Positions 9,302-18,028 of a DNA stretch of 64,000 nt are shown here, in pieces. The stretch lies in assembly GCF_004297185.1 (NCBI RefSeq), contig NZ_PGCL01000003.1, positions 310,001-374,000 on the forward strand, written 5' to 3'. This DNA is from Methanofollis fontis. GTDB lineage: Archaea > Halobacteriota > Methanomicrobia > Methanomicrobiales > Methanofollaceae. The translations under genes were made by a program, and so were the position numbers. Numbering within the stretch: position 1 is the stretch's first letter; each line of letters starts with the position of its first letter. The notes under the pieces were generated by a model, which worked only from the letters and a program-made list of their open reading frames with translations, was not told the DNA's origin and made no database searches.

Positions 9302-11317
9302 TTAATAGTGATCCATGCCCTCCTCTTTTAGCCAGTCATTTATTATCCCCCGGGTTTCTTCGATGAGGATGGCCATTGAGTGGGCAAAGGTCTCTGGCGC
9401 TTCAGAATCTGGAAAATAATACTGCAGCCGAAGCCACCCGCTGGTGGAGGTGTCCCAGTTCAATCTGGCAGGGGCGGTCAATTTCCCGAGGATTTCCAAT
9501 TTATGTGCCTGGACAATTTCTGCGATGTCCCTGAACGCATCAAGGCCGAAATGAACTTCGACCGAGATTTCTGGTGTTCCAAATTTGATCCAGTCGTCAA
9601 ACTCATAGCAGACATATTTTTTCGGTGTGCCCTCGATGCGATGCCACGCCGGGAAGGAGTAGCGACACTGATCCTTGCGGCAGAACACACGCTTTAAACC
9701 CCCGGGAAAATGATTTCCATCTTCAAATGCCACCAGGGCATTCGCAAATTCATCTCTCTTGTTTCGCTGAGGGGTGTTAACCCTATTCTTGGTTGGTTTC
9801 TGCGGATTTTTTTCTGTGTTAGCACGTACAGGAACTCGCATTGCGTCGATTGAATTCCAGATGTCGGTGAACAGCCTGACTTCAGCATGGCCCTCCGGTA
9901 CGGGAATATGACTGATGCTTCGATCCATCGGCAACGCGATATCATCATAGGTGCAGTGTGCCTGTTCCCCGAGTTTCCAGTAGATCCCTGTTGGCCAGGC
10001 AGAAGGTATGTCTCGACGATAGAAGATGCCGGTGCCGAAAATCGGGATTCCCCATGTCTTTGAAGCACCTGCAAACCCCTTCCTCGGGAAGTAATTTTCT
10101 TGAGTGGGGCCTTCGTTTGGAGGGCAGAACCTGTGGATAAGGTTGAGGCCGACGTCGACATCGGGATTGGGATATCTCTTGGGATCTGCTCTGGGACCAT
10201 AGACATCATAACAGACAAAGAGGAAATATCTGGTCCCGTTCAGATTGAAGATTCTAGGAAAACCATTCTCTTCCTTGATATAGGAATCTGCAAGCGTGAT
10301 GTGGTTTCGTTCATCATCGTTAGTGGGATGGAATTTTCGAGCGGCTGCGACGACGCCAGCCTTACCAATCGCGACCGCGATCTGATCCTTATCAAATGGG
10401 TTATCTGCCAGAGGCCGGTCGAACCTTCCATCGACACCGATACAGACGATAACGTTTCGATCATCCAGGTTGAGCACCGGTTGGATTTCATGCTCGATCA
10501 CCGAATAAATCGATTCAGCAGGTTCAAAGCCGGTGTGAATCCACCCCGCGGGGAAGAGGATGACACCATCTCCTTTAGTTTGAGCAAGTATTTCGCTGAT
10601 GATTGGTTTCAGTTCAGCGATTCTTACATCGTTGTATTTTGGGTCTTTTTCGTCCTGTAAGGTCCGGTCTGACTTGAGGATGACTGTCGCAATCCAGTCA
10701 TTGTTTCTGTTCCTGTTCATTGACTCAACTGCCTGAACCATCTTCAATGAGCCGCTTTTCTTCGCCATCAGGTCCTTGAACCTCTCCACATCTGCCGGGT
10801 CCTCCGGGTCGAGGTCGCACCAGGCCATCTCTCCCGCATACAGCCTCACAGTCGGCAGAAATCCTTTGATCTCGGGCAGGAAATCACGGAGCGTGTCATA
10901 CCAGGCACGCTGCTCGTCCCGGTAGGGCGGGTCGCTGTCGTGCGCATCGATCTCCTCACAGAGGGTCTTCCACCGGTGAACCGGATAGCCGACCTTCAGG
11001 TGGGGGGGATAGGCCTCCAGTGCGATGTGCCGCGGCCGGGTGAAGTGCTGCGACTCATCAAACTCGACGGCGAAACCCGGTTCCGGCACATAGAAGTCGA
11101 CATCCACATACCCCGCCCGTACAAAGTCCTCAGCATTCCGGTAGTGCTGAAGCGACCGGTAAATGCCAGAGAGGGCCGGGTAGAATGGCGTGTCCCGGTA
11201 TTCCTCCAGCAGGGTTGCACAATGCACCCGATGTTCTGATATGACCGTGCCGTAGATCCGTTCGAGCATTGCCCTCACGGTCTGTTTGCAGTCCCTGCAC
11301 CGCTCGTTATGGGCCAT
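9302..11317 (-). CDS. Fusion: DUF559/Vsr-like nuclease and nitrilase-like domain
   Basis: 671 residues. The N-terminal part has a CxxC (residues 7-10), then VDVDFYVPEPGFAVEFDESQ (71-90), which fits a PD-(D/E)xK nuclease of the DUF559/Vsr type: D74, E85 and D87 with H91 following. Residues about 190-400 resemble a nitrilase (CN-hydrolase) fold: ILFPAGW at 253-259, RKFHP around K328, and FVCYD with C369. The usual catalytic Glu after FP is Ala257, so the hydrolase site looks altered. The last about 170 residues are unassigned. GAGGGAGTGA precedes the ATG. It is last in a minus-strand operon. Function unknown; a defence sensor-effector is a reasonable guess. Confidence 0.65.
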   Translation of the reverse strand: MAHNERCRDCKQTVRAMLERIYGTVISEHRVHCATLLEEYRDTPFYPALSGIYRSLQHYRNAEDFVRAGYVDVDFYVPEPGFAVEFDESQHFTRPRHIALEAYPPHLKVGYPVHRWKTLCEEIDAHDSDPPYRDEQRAWYDTLRDFLPEIKGFLPTVRLYAGEMAWCDLDPEDPADVERFKDLMAKKSGSLKMVQAVESMNRNRNNDWIATVILKSDRTLQDEKDPKYNDVRIAELKPIISEILAQTKGDGVILFPAGWIHTGFEPAESIYSVIEHEIQPVLNLDDRNVIVCIGVDGRFDRPLADNPFDKDQIAVAIGKAGVVAAARKFHPTNDDERNHITLADSYIKEENGFPRIFNLNGTRYFLFVCYDVYGPRADPKRYPNPDVDVGLNLIHRFCPPNEGPTQENYFPRKGFAGASKTWGIPIFGTGIFYRRDIPSAWPTGIYWKLGEQAHCTYDDIALPMDRSISHIPVPEGHAEVRLFTDIWNSIDAMRVPVRANTEKNPQKPTKNRVNTPQRNKRDEFANALVAFEDGNHFPGGLKRVFCRKDQCRYSFPAWHRIEGTPKKYVCYEFDDWIKFGTPEISVEVHFGLDAFRDIAEIVQAHKLEILGKLTAPARLNWDTSTSGWLRLQYYFPDSEAPETFAHSMAILIEETRGIINDWLKEEGMDHY

Positions 11318-11321
11318 CGAA

Positions 11322-11543
11322 TCACTCCCTCAGTCTGCCCTCAATAGCTCCGGTCATTGTACCTGCAGCCGCCGTCATAGTTGGTGCAGCCCCGGTAGAG
11401 TTCTCCGGTTTGTTGTGCCACCCTCCATACGAGGTCGGAGCGGCATGAGGGCACACCCCGGCCTTCTTCCCCTGCATGGGGGCGTCTGTGCCGTGCTGGT
11501 TGTCTTCACGCCTGTTCCGGGGGTTTCCATTTTCATTCTTCAT
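11322..11543 (-). CDS. Small hypothetical protein, 73 residues
   Basis: A polar, low-complexity protein (Asn, Arg, Gly, Thr, Ala) with two Cys/His residues near the middle. Its stop codon lies four bases before the ATG of the 671-residue fusion, and the end of its coding sequence forms that gene's ribosome binding site, so coupling would be natural. It has no recognisable domain and could be a leader ORF or chance. Confidence rests on position only. Confidence 0.35.
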   Translation of the reverse strand: MKNENGNPRNRREDNQHGTDAPMQGKKAGVCPHAAPTSYGGWHNKPENSTGAAPTMTAAAGTMTGAIEGRLRE

Positions 11544-11653
11544 CGTGCATGCCTTCTGTCAGTATACGTTGCATTTCATATTCTGCAATTCATACATCTT
11601 CCGGTTTTTTCCTCTTCCCGAGGGCGGCAGGGCTCTTTCTGCTCTTCCATCGG

Positions 11654-12364
11654 TTACTTCCCTCCCGTTTGTGCCAGGGCATAGGAAAACATCGCCATTT
11701 CAACATCGGCCGGGAGCCAGACGCCGGGTTCACGCAGGCCCAGCCCGACCATCAGGGGCGGGTGCGGGCATGCGGTGCCCTCGCCATTCAGGCGGTCGGC
11801 GATCTGGTGGAGGGCCATTGTCCAGGTGCCGAAGTCGGCGGGCCAGGCCTCCTGGGCGGAGAGGATCGCCCACCTCGGGCCGGACCGGGTGGCCTGGAGG
11901 TCGAGGAGACGGTAGTGTTCGGCGTCGGCGCCGAAGACCCGGACAATCCGGGTGTCGATGGCTCCGAAGACCGAGGGGACAGCGAACCTCAGCATTTTGC
12001 TGCAATAGGTCGGCCCGAACCCCCGGATCTGGCCCTCCAGCATCCTCATCACATTCTCTGCCCCGTCCCGGAGCCAGGGGGCGGGCAGGCCGCGTTTGTA
12101 GAGCGGGAGGTTGAGTGGTTCTCTGCACTGGATCCCGGCGGTATTGGGGAGGCCGCCCCATGCCGCTACGTTGATGGCGTGGGACTGGCCGAGGCTGTTC
12201 TTCCGGGCCGCATCAGAGAGTCTCCGCTCCAGGGTGCAGATCTGCACAAACCCGTCTTTCCAGGAGTCGCCCTTCCAGCGGTAGGTCCGGTACTCCCTGG
12301 CCAGGTCCACCCCGGCGAGGAGACGGTCGATCCCGGCGATGGTCGCACCCGGGAGGCCTGCCAT
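11654..12364 (-). CDS. Helix-hairpin-helix DNA glycosylase-like protein
   Basis: 236 residues. The segment IRGFGPTYCSKMLRFAVP (about 113-130) followed by AIDTRIVRVFG (135-145) has the layout of an HhH-GPD glycosylase core: a glycine-rich hairpin that grips DNA, then the catalytic Asp (D137) before an Arg-containing helix. The hairpin has Thr where bifunctional glycosylase-lyases have Lys, as in MutY-type monofunctional enzymes. The protein lacks the C-terminal Fe-S cysteines of MutY/Nth. Its ATG overlaps the stop of the upstream gene by one base. A DNA-base-damage or modified-base role is inferred. Confidence 0.6.
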   Translation of the reverse strand: MAGLPGATIAGIDRLLAGVDLAREYRTYRWKGDSWKDGFVQICTLERRLSDAARKNSLGQSHAINVAAWGGLPNTAGIQCREPLNLPLYKRGLPAPWLRDGAENVMRMLEGQIRGFGPTYCSKMLRFAVPSVFGAIDTRIVRVFGADAEHYRLLDLQATRSGPRWAILSAQEAWPADFGTWTMALHQIADRLNGEGTACPHPPLMVGLGLREPGVWLPADVEMAMFSYALAQTGGK

Positions 12365-12735
12365 CAGGCCGGAACCTCCCTGATGTCGATGGTGCCGATC
12401 CGCCGCACATTCCGGGGATACTTCAGCCGGTAGTCGGTCCTGAGCGGTCGTGCCAGGCGGTCCTCGATCCTCGGCCCGAGATAGCCCCGCACATACTCGC
12501 CGACGGTGGCGGTGAACTGCACGATGTCACCCTGACGGAAGGTGCCGGCGGCGTCGAAGCCGGCGGTGTAGTTGATCCACGTGTGGTCGGCGAGGGGGTG
12601 GCCGTCCAGGCCGAGGAGGTCCCTGAGCAGGATGGTCTTCCCGGTGGTCCCGCCCCTCCGGAAGGTGCCATACGCCCAGAACACGGCGGTGAAGCCGGCC
12701 TTTCTACCATTCAAACCCTGGAGTGTTGTCCTCAT
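12364..12735 (-). CDS. Small beta-rich protein, first gene of the operon
   Basis: 123 residues. The sequence alternates short hydrophobic strands (FTAVFWAYGTF, TILLRDLLGLDG, TWINYTAGFDAAG, GDIVQFTATVGEYV) and ends with a basic segment, a pattern that fits an OB-like or SH3-like beta barrel. I recognise no family. It starts the operon that continues with the HhH protein, the 73-residue ORF and the nuclease-nitrilase fusion. The upstream region is shared with the divergent gene at 12911. Confidence 0.55.
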   Translation of the reverse strand: MRTTLQGLNGRKAGFTAVFWAYGTFRRGGTTGKTILLRDLLGLDGHPLADHTWINYTAGFDAAGTFRQGDIVQFTATVGEYVRGYLGPRIEDRLARPLRTDYRLKYPRNVRRIGTIDIREVPA

Positions 12736-12910
12736 GCATCTCTCTCCTAGTGCATGGATCAGTCTACCGATACAGATGTGAATATAATTGCGTGAATATT
12801 GTGAATGTCGTGATTAATGTGACTATTCGGCGGGCAGAACCGGGCCGTCCCTGAAACATCCGCACCACCAGAACGCAACCCTTATCCTCTCTCTCCCACC
12901 TCCCTCCTCT

Positions 12911-13465
12911 ATGGGAACGATCACCGCACAGATCCTGGTCGGGAGCCCCCACCCCTACCACGACGGGCTCATGCCGACGCACCAGGTCTTCCTCTCCGAG
13001 AATAGCCGCCCCGCATGGGTGCTCACCCGCCCGGGGCTCGCACCGCCCCTCCACACACGCCCGCCCAGGGGGGAGGAGGGGCCCCGCCGACACCCGCACC
13101 GCCGGATCACCTGGATCCCCGGCGGGCCCGGCCATATCCTGGAGGACGCCCTCGTCATGATCGCCTACCATGTCATCAGGGACCCGGGGGTGGTGGCGCT
13201 GGCCGACGACTCTATCGGCGGGATCGGCGGCGAACGCCTCTCCCTGGACGCTGCCAGTGACGATTGCCTGGAGGAGATCCGGGGGCGCTGCCGGCAGGTC
13301 GAGAACTGGCCCAAGCTCATCCTCTCGGCCTTCCAGGGCTCCTCGGTGCTCAGTCAGCTCCCGGTGATCGAGCGCTACCCGATGGAGGTCGAGGTCTGCT
13401 CCCCCTCCTTTGTCCGCCGCTATGGGCGGGACGGATCGGTGGAGACGGTGGGGAGGACGGGGTAG
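12911..13465 (+). CDS. Hypothetical protein divergent from the fusion operon
   Basis: 184 residues with an N-terminal segment AQILVGSPHPYHDGLMPTHQ and a basic, Pro/Arg-rich middle (about 45-70). A helical C-terminal half contains CLEEIRGRCRQVENWPKLIL. No signal peptide, membrane segment or known motif. It starts 175 bases from the divergent operon and may share its promoter region. It ends 12 bases before the CRISPR-like repeats. Function unknown. Confidence 0.6.
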   Translation: MGTITAQILVGSPHPYHDGLMPTHQVFLSENSRPAWVLTRPGLAPPLHTRPPRGEEGPRRHPHRRITWIPGGPGHILEDALVMIAYHVIRDPGVVALADDSIGGIGGERLSLDAASDDCLEEIRGRCRQVENWPKLILSAFQGSSVLSQLPVIERYPMEVEVCSPSFVRRYGRDGSVETVGRTG

Positions 13466-13477
13466 CGCCCGCCCCTG

Positions 13478-13658
13478 GTTGCAGAAAGGTTCCACGAAAA
13501 AAAGGATTGCAACGATACTATACTCCTCTTTCGCAGCCCTAATTGCCCTGGTTGCAGAAAGGTTCCACGAAAAAAGGATTGCAACACCAGTGCCCCGAAC
13601 TCCTTCGTCCGGGTTAAGTTTGGTTGCAGAACAGTTCCACCAAAACAAGGACGACAAC
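13478..13658 (+). CRISPR. Short CRISPR-like array: three repeats, two spacers
   Basis: Repeats at 13478-13513 (36 nt), 13551-13585 (35 nt) and 13623-13658 (36 nt) begin GTTGCAG and the first two end GGATTGCAAC. The second differs from the first by one A. The third has about seven substitutions, as expected of a terminal repeat. The two spacers (13514-13550 and 13586-13622) are both 37 nt and unrelated. The ATTGCAAC end matches the 5' handle of archaeal type I/III repeats and, with the degenerate right-hand repeat, places the leader on the left. No cas gene is in the window, so the array is either orphan or served in trans. Confidence 0.75.
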
Positions 13659-14004
13659 GCCAGAAACCCACCGAAGACCGTGACAACCATCAGGGGTGCA
13701 CACATCTTCCCGGAAACCCGGGCGCAAACGTCCTGATGCACCCCCTGATCCGGCCTATTTCCGCCCGATTTCCCGCCCTTTTCGTCCCCTCTCCCCACCA
13801 TTCCAACCCATCGATCCTGACACCAACTATCTGCCCCTAGAACTCCACATGAAATGCCCAAATTTCTCCTCAAATCCAAAAATATCGCCAGAACTCCCGG
13901 ATCCAAAAATCCGCCTGCACTGTCGAGATCAAAGCGCTCAAAATCGGAAAATACGCCCAAAATAGAGAGATTGCGGCACGGGAGAAGAAGGGGAAAGATC
14001 CCCC
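13659..14004. other. Intergenic stretch after the CRISPR-like array
   Basis: About 350 bases that turn AT-richer toward 13,960. Several short open frames exist, none with a ribosome binding site. I see no further repeat unit, tRNA or clear terminator. Confidence 0.35.
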
Positions 14005-14241
14005 TCAGTTCAGGGCCTCGACGGTGGCGAGGATGGCGTCGTCCTCATACGAGGTGATCCGCACGCTCTCGCGGGCGATCGTGTCCCTGGCGAAGTCGAA
14101 CCGCTGTGCCTGGTCCGAAAGGATCGATCCCGGCCTTCCGGCGGGCTCGCCGGTCCAGGGCGTTGGCGAGGGTGTGGGGCGGGCATTCTCCTGCACGCCG
14201 TTGTCCCTCATCGCTGTCGCACACGATTTTTTATGAGACAT
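14005..14241 (-). CDS. Small hypothetical protein, 78 residues
   Basis: Start taken at the ATG at 14241 (MSHKKSCATAM); an ATG ten codons later is also possible, and neither has a good ribosome site. The C-terminal half, FDFARDTIARESVRITSYED and onward, is protein-like and probably forms a helix-strand unit; the N-terminal half is Pro/Thr-rich. No family recognised. Confidence 0.45.
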   Translation of the reverse strand: MSHKKSCATAMRDNGVQENARPTPSPTPWTGEPAGRPGSILSDQAQRFDFARDTIARESVRITSYEDDAILATVEALN

Positions 14242-14361
14242 GGAGGTCTCACAACCGTTCCTCCAACCTCTTTTGTGCGGATGGTGGTATGCACAACATC
14301 TCTTGCACGTATTGGATAGGCATCCTGATACGCACAAACAGATTTACCTGTACCAGAATAC

Positions 14362-14736
14362 TCACAACCGCCCCCCCTCAGAGATAGCCATGAGCCGATA
14401 AAATGCGTAGATATTTGGTTTTCTCCCTTTTCCTTGTTGAAGTATATCCACAATGCCGTTGTCTGCCAGTTCCTTAAGGATCTTCGTCCCGCTCTCCTTT
14501 GGAATACCCGACACCCTGATGAAATCAGGCGTACTGAAGAAGATGGTTGCCGCACTTACTTTTGGGATATGCTCATTATGTGTCCCAGGTACACATTTTT
14601 CCAACGTATTTTGTGTACCAGTCACACATTTTTCTAACTTAATGATGTGTTCACGGGATATCTTGCCCGCATGCAGCATGCAAAAAACTCGATATTTCTC
14701 CTGAAGAACATCTGGACCGCCCTGCTCTGGATGCAT
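14362..14736 (-). CDS. Winged-helix protein resembling a Fic C-terminal domain
   Basis: 124 residues from an ATG with a GGAGAG site just upstream; a longer start at 14778 is less likely. The C-terminal part, STPDFIRVSGIPKESGTKIL followed by LADNGIVDILQQGKGRKPNI, is a winged helix-turn-helix of the kind that ends Fic-family proteins. The Fic catalytic HPFxxGNG motif is absent. The middle holds a direct repeat, LEKCVTGTQN/LEKCVPGTHN. It may be a free-standing regulator or the tail of a lost Fic gene. Confidence 0.5.
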   Translation of the reverse strand: MHPEQGGPDVLQEKYRVFCMLHAGKISREHIIKLEKCVTGTQNTLEKCVPGTHNEHIPKVSAATIFFSTPDFIRVSGIPKESGTKILKELADNGIVDILQQGKGRKPNIYAFYRLMAISEGGRL

Positions 14737-14813
14737 GTCTCTCCGGTGAGACCCGAGGGCGCGAACCATCATATTCACGCCTTCCGATTGGATTGCTGCT
14801 GTTCATGCTCCTG

Positions 14814-14968
14814 GCAACCGTTATCACTCCTGATACGCTACGTTTCCGTGAAACACGGGAGAGCCCTCACCATTGCGGCCACTCCTCTCATCACCATATT
14901 TTTTGCCGTTTCTGCAGGCTGCACCGGGCCCGTCCAGGAATCCACGGCTTCGCCGGCCCCCTCGCTCG
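14814..14968 (+). repeat. Left copy of hydrolase 5'-end duplication
   Basis: About 155 bases closely similar to 19,321-19,478, covering the upstream region and signal-peptide codons of the alpha/beta hydrolase at 19365. The right copy has a 10-base insertion at the start codon (ATGAACCATC). Similarity stops just after the lipobox region. The copies bracket a 4.35-kb AT-richer cassette. Confidence 0.75.
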
Positions 14969-15045
14969 CCACCCATGGGCCAGGCTCCGCCTCTCGCACC
15001 CATTTCACAGGTTATAGAAACCCCAAAAAATTGCCGCTCTACTAA
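14848..15045 (+). pseudogene. Truncated copy of lipoprotein hydrolase (signal peptide only)
   Basis: From a GTG at 14848 the frame encodes a 65-residue product whose first part, VSAGCTGPVQ preceded by a hydrophobic stretch, matches the signal peptide and lipobox of the hydrolase at 19365. After the lipobox, similarity ends and the frame runs into unrelated sequence and a stop. It is the broken left product of the duplication described at 14,814-14,968. Confidence 0.65.
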
Positions 15046-15215
15046 CCGGGCGTACACATATTCATCACAGGACTATGTGTCGCGGCACACTCGCCTGGAG
15101 GGAAAAAGTCAGTTGTTTAAGGTTGAGTTCAAAAAAAACGTGAAGGGACAATAAATTGATATTTAACATCAAATAATTATTATTTTGTTCAAGTCACCGC
15201 TGCATCTCAGGAATC

Positions 15216-17579
15216 TCAATTATTCTGCCTGAGAGAGTCCCCTGCTCGATTGAGGCTTCTATTTCCGATTAATTCATTTATCGACTCAAATAATGATATT
15301 GCGGCAGGCATTACAATAATTGCACCCATAATCGAAAACCCGACTGCAATAACAGTGACTATTCCAAAGTTCAGGATAATCGGGGACGAAGACAGAGTGA
15401 GTGCAGAGAAACCGCAGACTGTTGCAAGACCAGATACGGAAACTGCTGCTCCAATCTTCTGTACAGATGTCTGAATTGCTGTTATCGTATCCAGTCCCTT
15501 CTCTTTTTCCTCCAGGTACCTCTCCATCATAACAATCGTGTACTCTGACGCAACACCTATGGTCATCGCACCAAGACATGCCGTAAGAAGCGTGTATGTA
15601 AGTCCCAATGAGTACATGATAATCCCATTCCAGCCTACAATCATTATAATCGGAACAAGCGGCGTGACCGCGGTGAATCTCCTGTACAATAATATTAAAA
15701 ACAGGAGAATCAGGCCAAATCCAACAACTGTCATCGGGTTCTTGGTTTCTTCTATTCCATCGATAAGATCAGCAAACATCACCATCTGACCGGTATATGA
15801 GACGCTCATGCCTGGATGCTGAGTGTACCAATCCAGATCTTTCTGCATATTCGCGATGAGTGCCTGGGCTGCAGGGATGGAGATATCCTCCATCGAAAAT
15901 TCCATGACAGTCTCCATATTCCCGTTTACGTATCTTTCTCTTGTACTCTCGGGAATAAGATTCCAGACTCTTTCTATCTCAGTAACTTCTGTCGGGAGAA
16001 CCCCGTTGTTGTATAGTTTCAGATATGATGCAATACTTTTAACACCCGAAAGTTGATCCTGTTTCGACAGTTCATATTCTCCAAAATCATTTATCCAGCG
16101 CAACGTATCAGGGTCCAGCACAGAATCTGTCTTGACGAATGTTGTAATGGTATTTGTTGAACCTAAGAAACTTCTCAGCTTATTCATCGATATCATCGCG
16201 GGCATATCCTGCGGTACCATTGCATCCTCATCCGTATCGATGATAATCGTTTCATCAAGCTGTATTCCGACTGCAGTAAGCATCAGGAGAGCAACGAGAA
16301 GGGGGACCGGATTTCGTGCAATCTTCCCGGCAAGTTTCCCGATTGCGACATCATATTTCTCCATAAAAGAGCCTTTTGTTCCAGGCGTAACAACAGGCTC
16401 ATGATCACATCCCTTCCAGTCGAGCTGACAGGACTCTGCCTGATCAAGAGGATTCAACCCGCCCGTCTTGGGCTTATATTTAACGACTGTTGCAAAAGTA
16501 GGAATGACGACCATTGCCGAAAGATAACAGCATGCAATTCCAATGATACATGTTGTTCCAAAGCCTGAAATCATCGGTGACGGTGCAAGAATGATTAATG
16601 AAACAAACCCAAGGGCAGTTGCACACATGGCAAAAAATATTGCAGGCCCGGAATTCGTGACTGTTGTAAATACAGCCTCTTTCATTGAGGATTTTTTTAT
16701 CTCTTCATCAAATCTGGACTGGAACTGAATTGCATAGTCCACTCCTACACCTATCAGCACAGGAAATGCTGCAATGACAATCGAAGTGACAGGTATTCCT
16801 GCAAATCCCATTACCCCGAATGTTAAAAGAATACCGCAGAACACGATAAAAACAGGGAGGAGCCTGTATCTGACATGGCCAAACAGGAGAAACATTGCAA
16901 TCACCATAAAGATCATTGCAAGAGCGATGAGAGTCCCCATGCTGTTCTGCATGTCCTCCTCCATCTCTACACTGAATGCAGGACTCCCGGTAGCAGTCAC
17001 CTTGATTCCTGCCGGAGGATTCGAGGAAGTGATGATATTATCCACATTGTTGACAATTCCCTCCTGTGCCGCATCAGGAATACCTGCTTCAAGAGGAATA
17101 CTGACAAGAGTCATCATCTTTGAAGGAAGAAGAGCATCTAAATACTCAGAAGGCAGCGAATTAAGAATAGCATCGATCTCTGCCTGATTCTTCGGAATAA
17201 CTCCATTGTTAAACGCTTTTATAAGATCAACAATTCCCGAGGCACCTGTGACATATCTTTCATCGCTGAGATCTTCTTCAAGGGTCTCAAGATAATTCAA
17301 TACATCAGGTCGTGTTACATCTTCTCCTTCAACCATCAATACTACAGCATCTGATCCAAATACATCGCTGTAATGCATGAGAAGAGAACCGACCGGCTTA
17401 TCTGTATCAAGGTACGTCTCGGTTCCCGTCTCCATTGTTATCATCGTAGCGCCATATACTCCCAGCAATAACACTGTGATTATCAGACCTACAACGACAA
17501 ACGGCCTATTGTTTATCGATTCTGCAATATACTCAAGCGGTGATTTCAATGGTGTCATCCTCCAACCTGAATCGTACAT
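15216..17579 (-). CDS. HAE3-family RND exporter
   Basis: 787 residues with the tandem RND layout: a transmembrane helix near residues 28-48, a large extracytoplasmic domain, a block of five membrane helices (about 215-365), then a second loop and a second five-helix block (about 630-770). Motif-like segments FPVLIGVGVDYAIQF and TIGVASEYTIVMME carry the central Asp/Glu positions of the transmembrane relay. Archaeal HAE3 members are predicted to export lipids or hydrophobic compounds. ATG at 17579 is used; another at 17558 has a GGAGG too close to serve. The gene is AT-richer than its surroundings and faces a divergent TrmB regulator. Confidence 0.88.
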   Translation of the reverse strand: MYDSGWRMTPLKSPLEYIAESINNRPFVVVGLIITVLLLGVYGATMITMETGTETYLDTDKPVGSLLMHYSDVFGSDAVVLMVEGEDVTRPDVLNYLETLEEDLSDERYVTGASGIVDLIKAFNNGVIPKNQAEIDAILNSLPSEYLDALLPSKMMTLVSIPLEAGIPDAAQEGIVNNVDNIITSSNPPAGIKVTATGSPAFSVEMEEDMQNSMGTLIALAMIFMVIAMFLLFGHVRYRLLPVFIVFCGILLTFGVMGFAGIPVTSIVIAAFPVLIGVGVDYAIQFQSRFDEEIKKSSMKEAVFTTVTNSGPAIFFAMCATALGFVSLIILAPSPMISGFGTTCIIGIACCYLSAMVVIPTFATVVKYKPKTGGLNPLDQAESCQLDWKGCDHEPVVTPGTKGSFMEKYDVAIGKLAGKIARNPVPLLVALLMLTAVGIQLDETIIIDTDEDAMVPQDMPAMISMNKLRSFLGSTNTITTFVKTDSVLDPDTLRWINDFGEYELSKQDQLSGVKSIASYLKLYNNGVLPTEVTEIERVWNLIPESTRERYVNGNMETVMEFSMEDISIPAAQALIANMQKDLDWYTQHPGMSVSYTGQMVMFADLIDGIEETKNPMTVVGFGLILLFLILLYRRFTAVTPLVPIIMIVGWNGIIMYSLGLTYTLLTACLGAMTIGVASEYTIVMMERYLEEKEKGLDTITAIQTSVQKIGAAVSVSGLATVCGFSALTLSSSPIILNFGIVTVIAVGFSIMGAIIVMPAAISLFESINELIGNRSLNRAGDSLRQNN

Positions 17580-17635
17580 ATTCCGGCGTCATGTCTCAAA
17601 CCTTCAAAATAGAATATTCCCGTGTCATTCTGTCA

Positions 17636-18028
17636 TTAATTGGAAAAATTCATGCTCTCTGTGGCAGAGGGGATATCTCCGGGCAGAATATAATCAGAGA
17701 TTATGTTCAGGGTAATCCTGGCGGCAACAAGGTCATCATCGCCTTTGAAACCGTCAATACCCATACTTTCTGCAAAACGGAACATTCTTTTTCTGTCGTT
17801 GATTAGAAATAAGCCAGTATCAGTTTGTGAACCTTTATCCTCAAATGTCGCTTCGAAGCAAGAGAAAGGGACATATCCCCCATGTAAAAACGAAAGATGA
17901 AGGAACTCAATAAGCTGCACATAAAACTGCGGAGGTTTAAAGCCAGCATCATCCCAGATGCCTCTGGTCTCCAGATCTTTTTCATCTCTGTGACGGTGAC
18001 AGCTACAGACGCTCATTTCTGTGTTCAT
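17636..18028 (-). CDS. Hypothetical protein upstream of the RND exporter
   Basis: 130 residues from the ATG at 18028 (MNTEMSVCSC); an upstream ATG at 18115 would add a basic segment with little protein character. CSCHRHRDEKD near the start could bind a metal. The middle (FYVQLIEFLHLSFLHGGYVP) and FLINDRKRMFRFAESMGIDG suggest a compact alpha/beta domain. The gene lies 56 bases before the exporter on the same strand, so both are probably one transcript. No family recognised. Confidence 0.6.
   Translation of the reverse strand: MNTEMSVCSCHRHRDEKDLETRGIWDDAGFKPPQFYVQLIEFLHLSFLHGGYVPFSCFEATFEDKGSQTDTGLFLINDRKRMFRFAESMGIDGFKGDDDLVAARITLNIISDYILPGDIPSATESMNFSN

Noticed and set aside
9302-11317. Calling the 671-residue protein an active nitrilase or amidase
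   Set aside because: The catalytic Glu position appears to be Ala and the match is to short motifs only; nitrilase-like fold is as far as the sequence goes.
13478-13658. Treating the repeats as transcription terminators or a protein-coding repeat
   Set aside because: Repeat length, near-identity, equal 37-nt unrelated spacers and the ATTGCAAC end fit CRISPR much better.
12764-13960. A 398-codon open frame on the minus strand across the CRISPR-like repeats
   Set aside because: It reads through the repeats and opposite the 184-residue gene, giving repeated SFFxWNLSAT-like segments that are translated repeat DNA.
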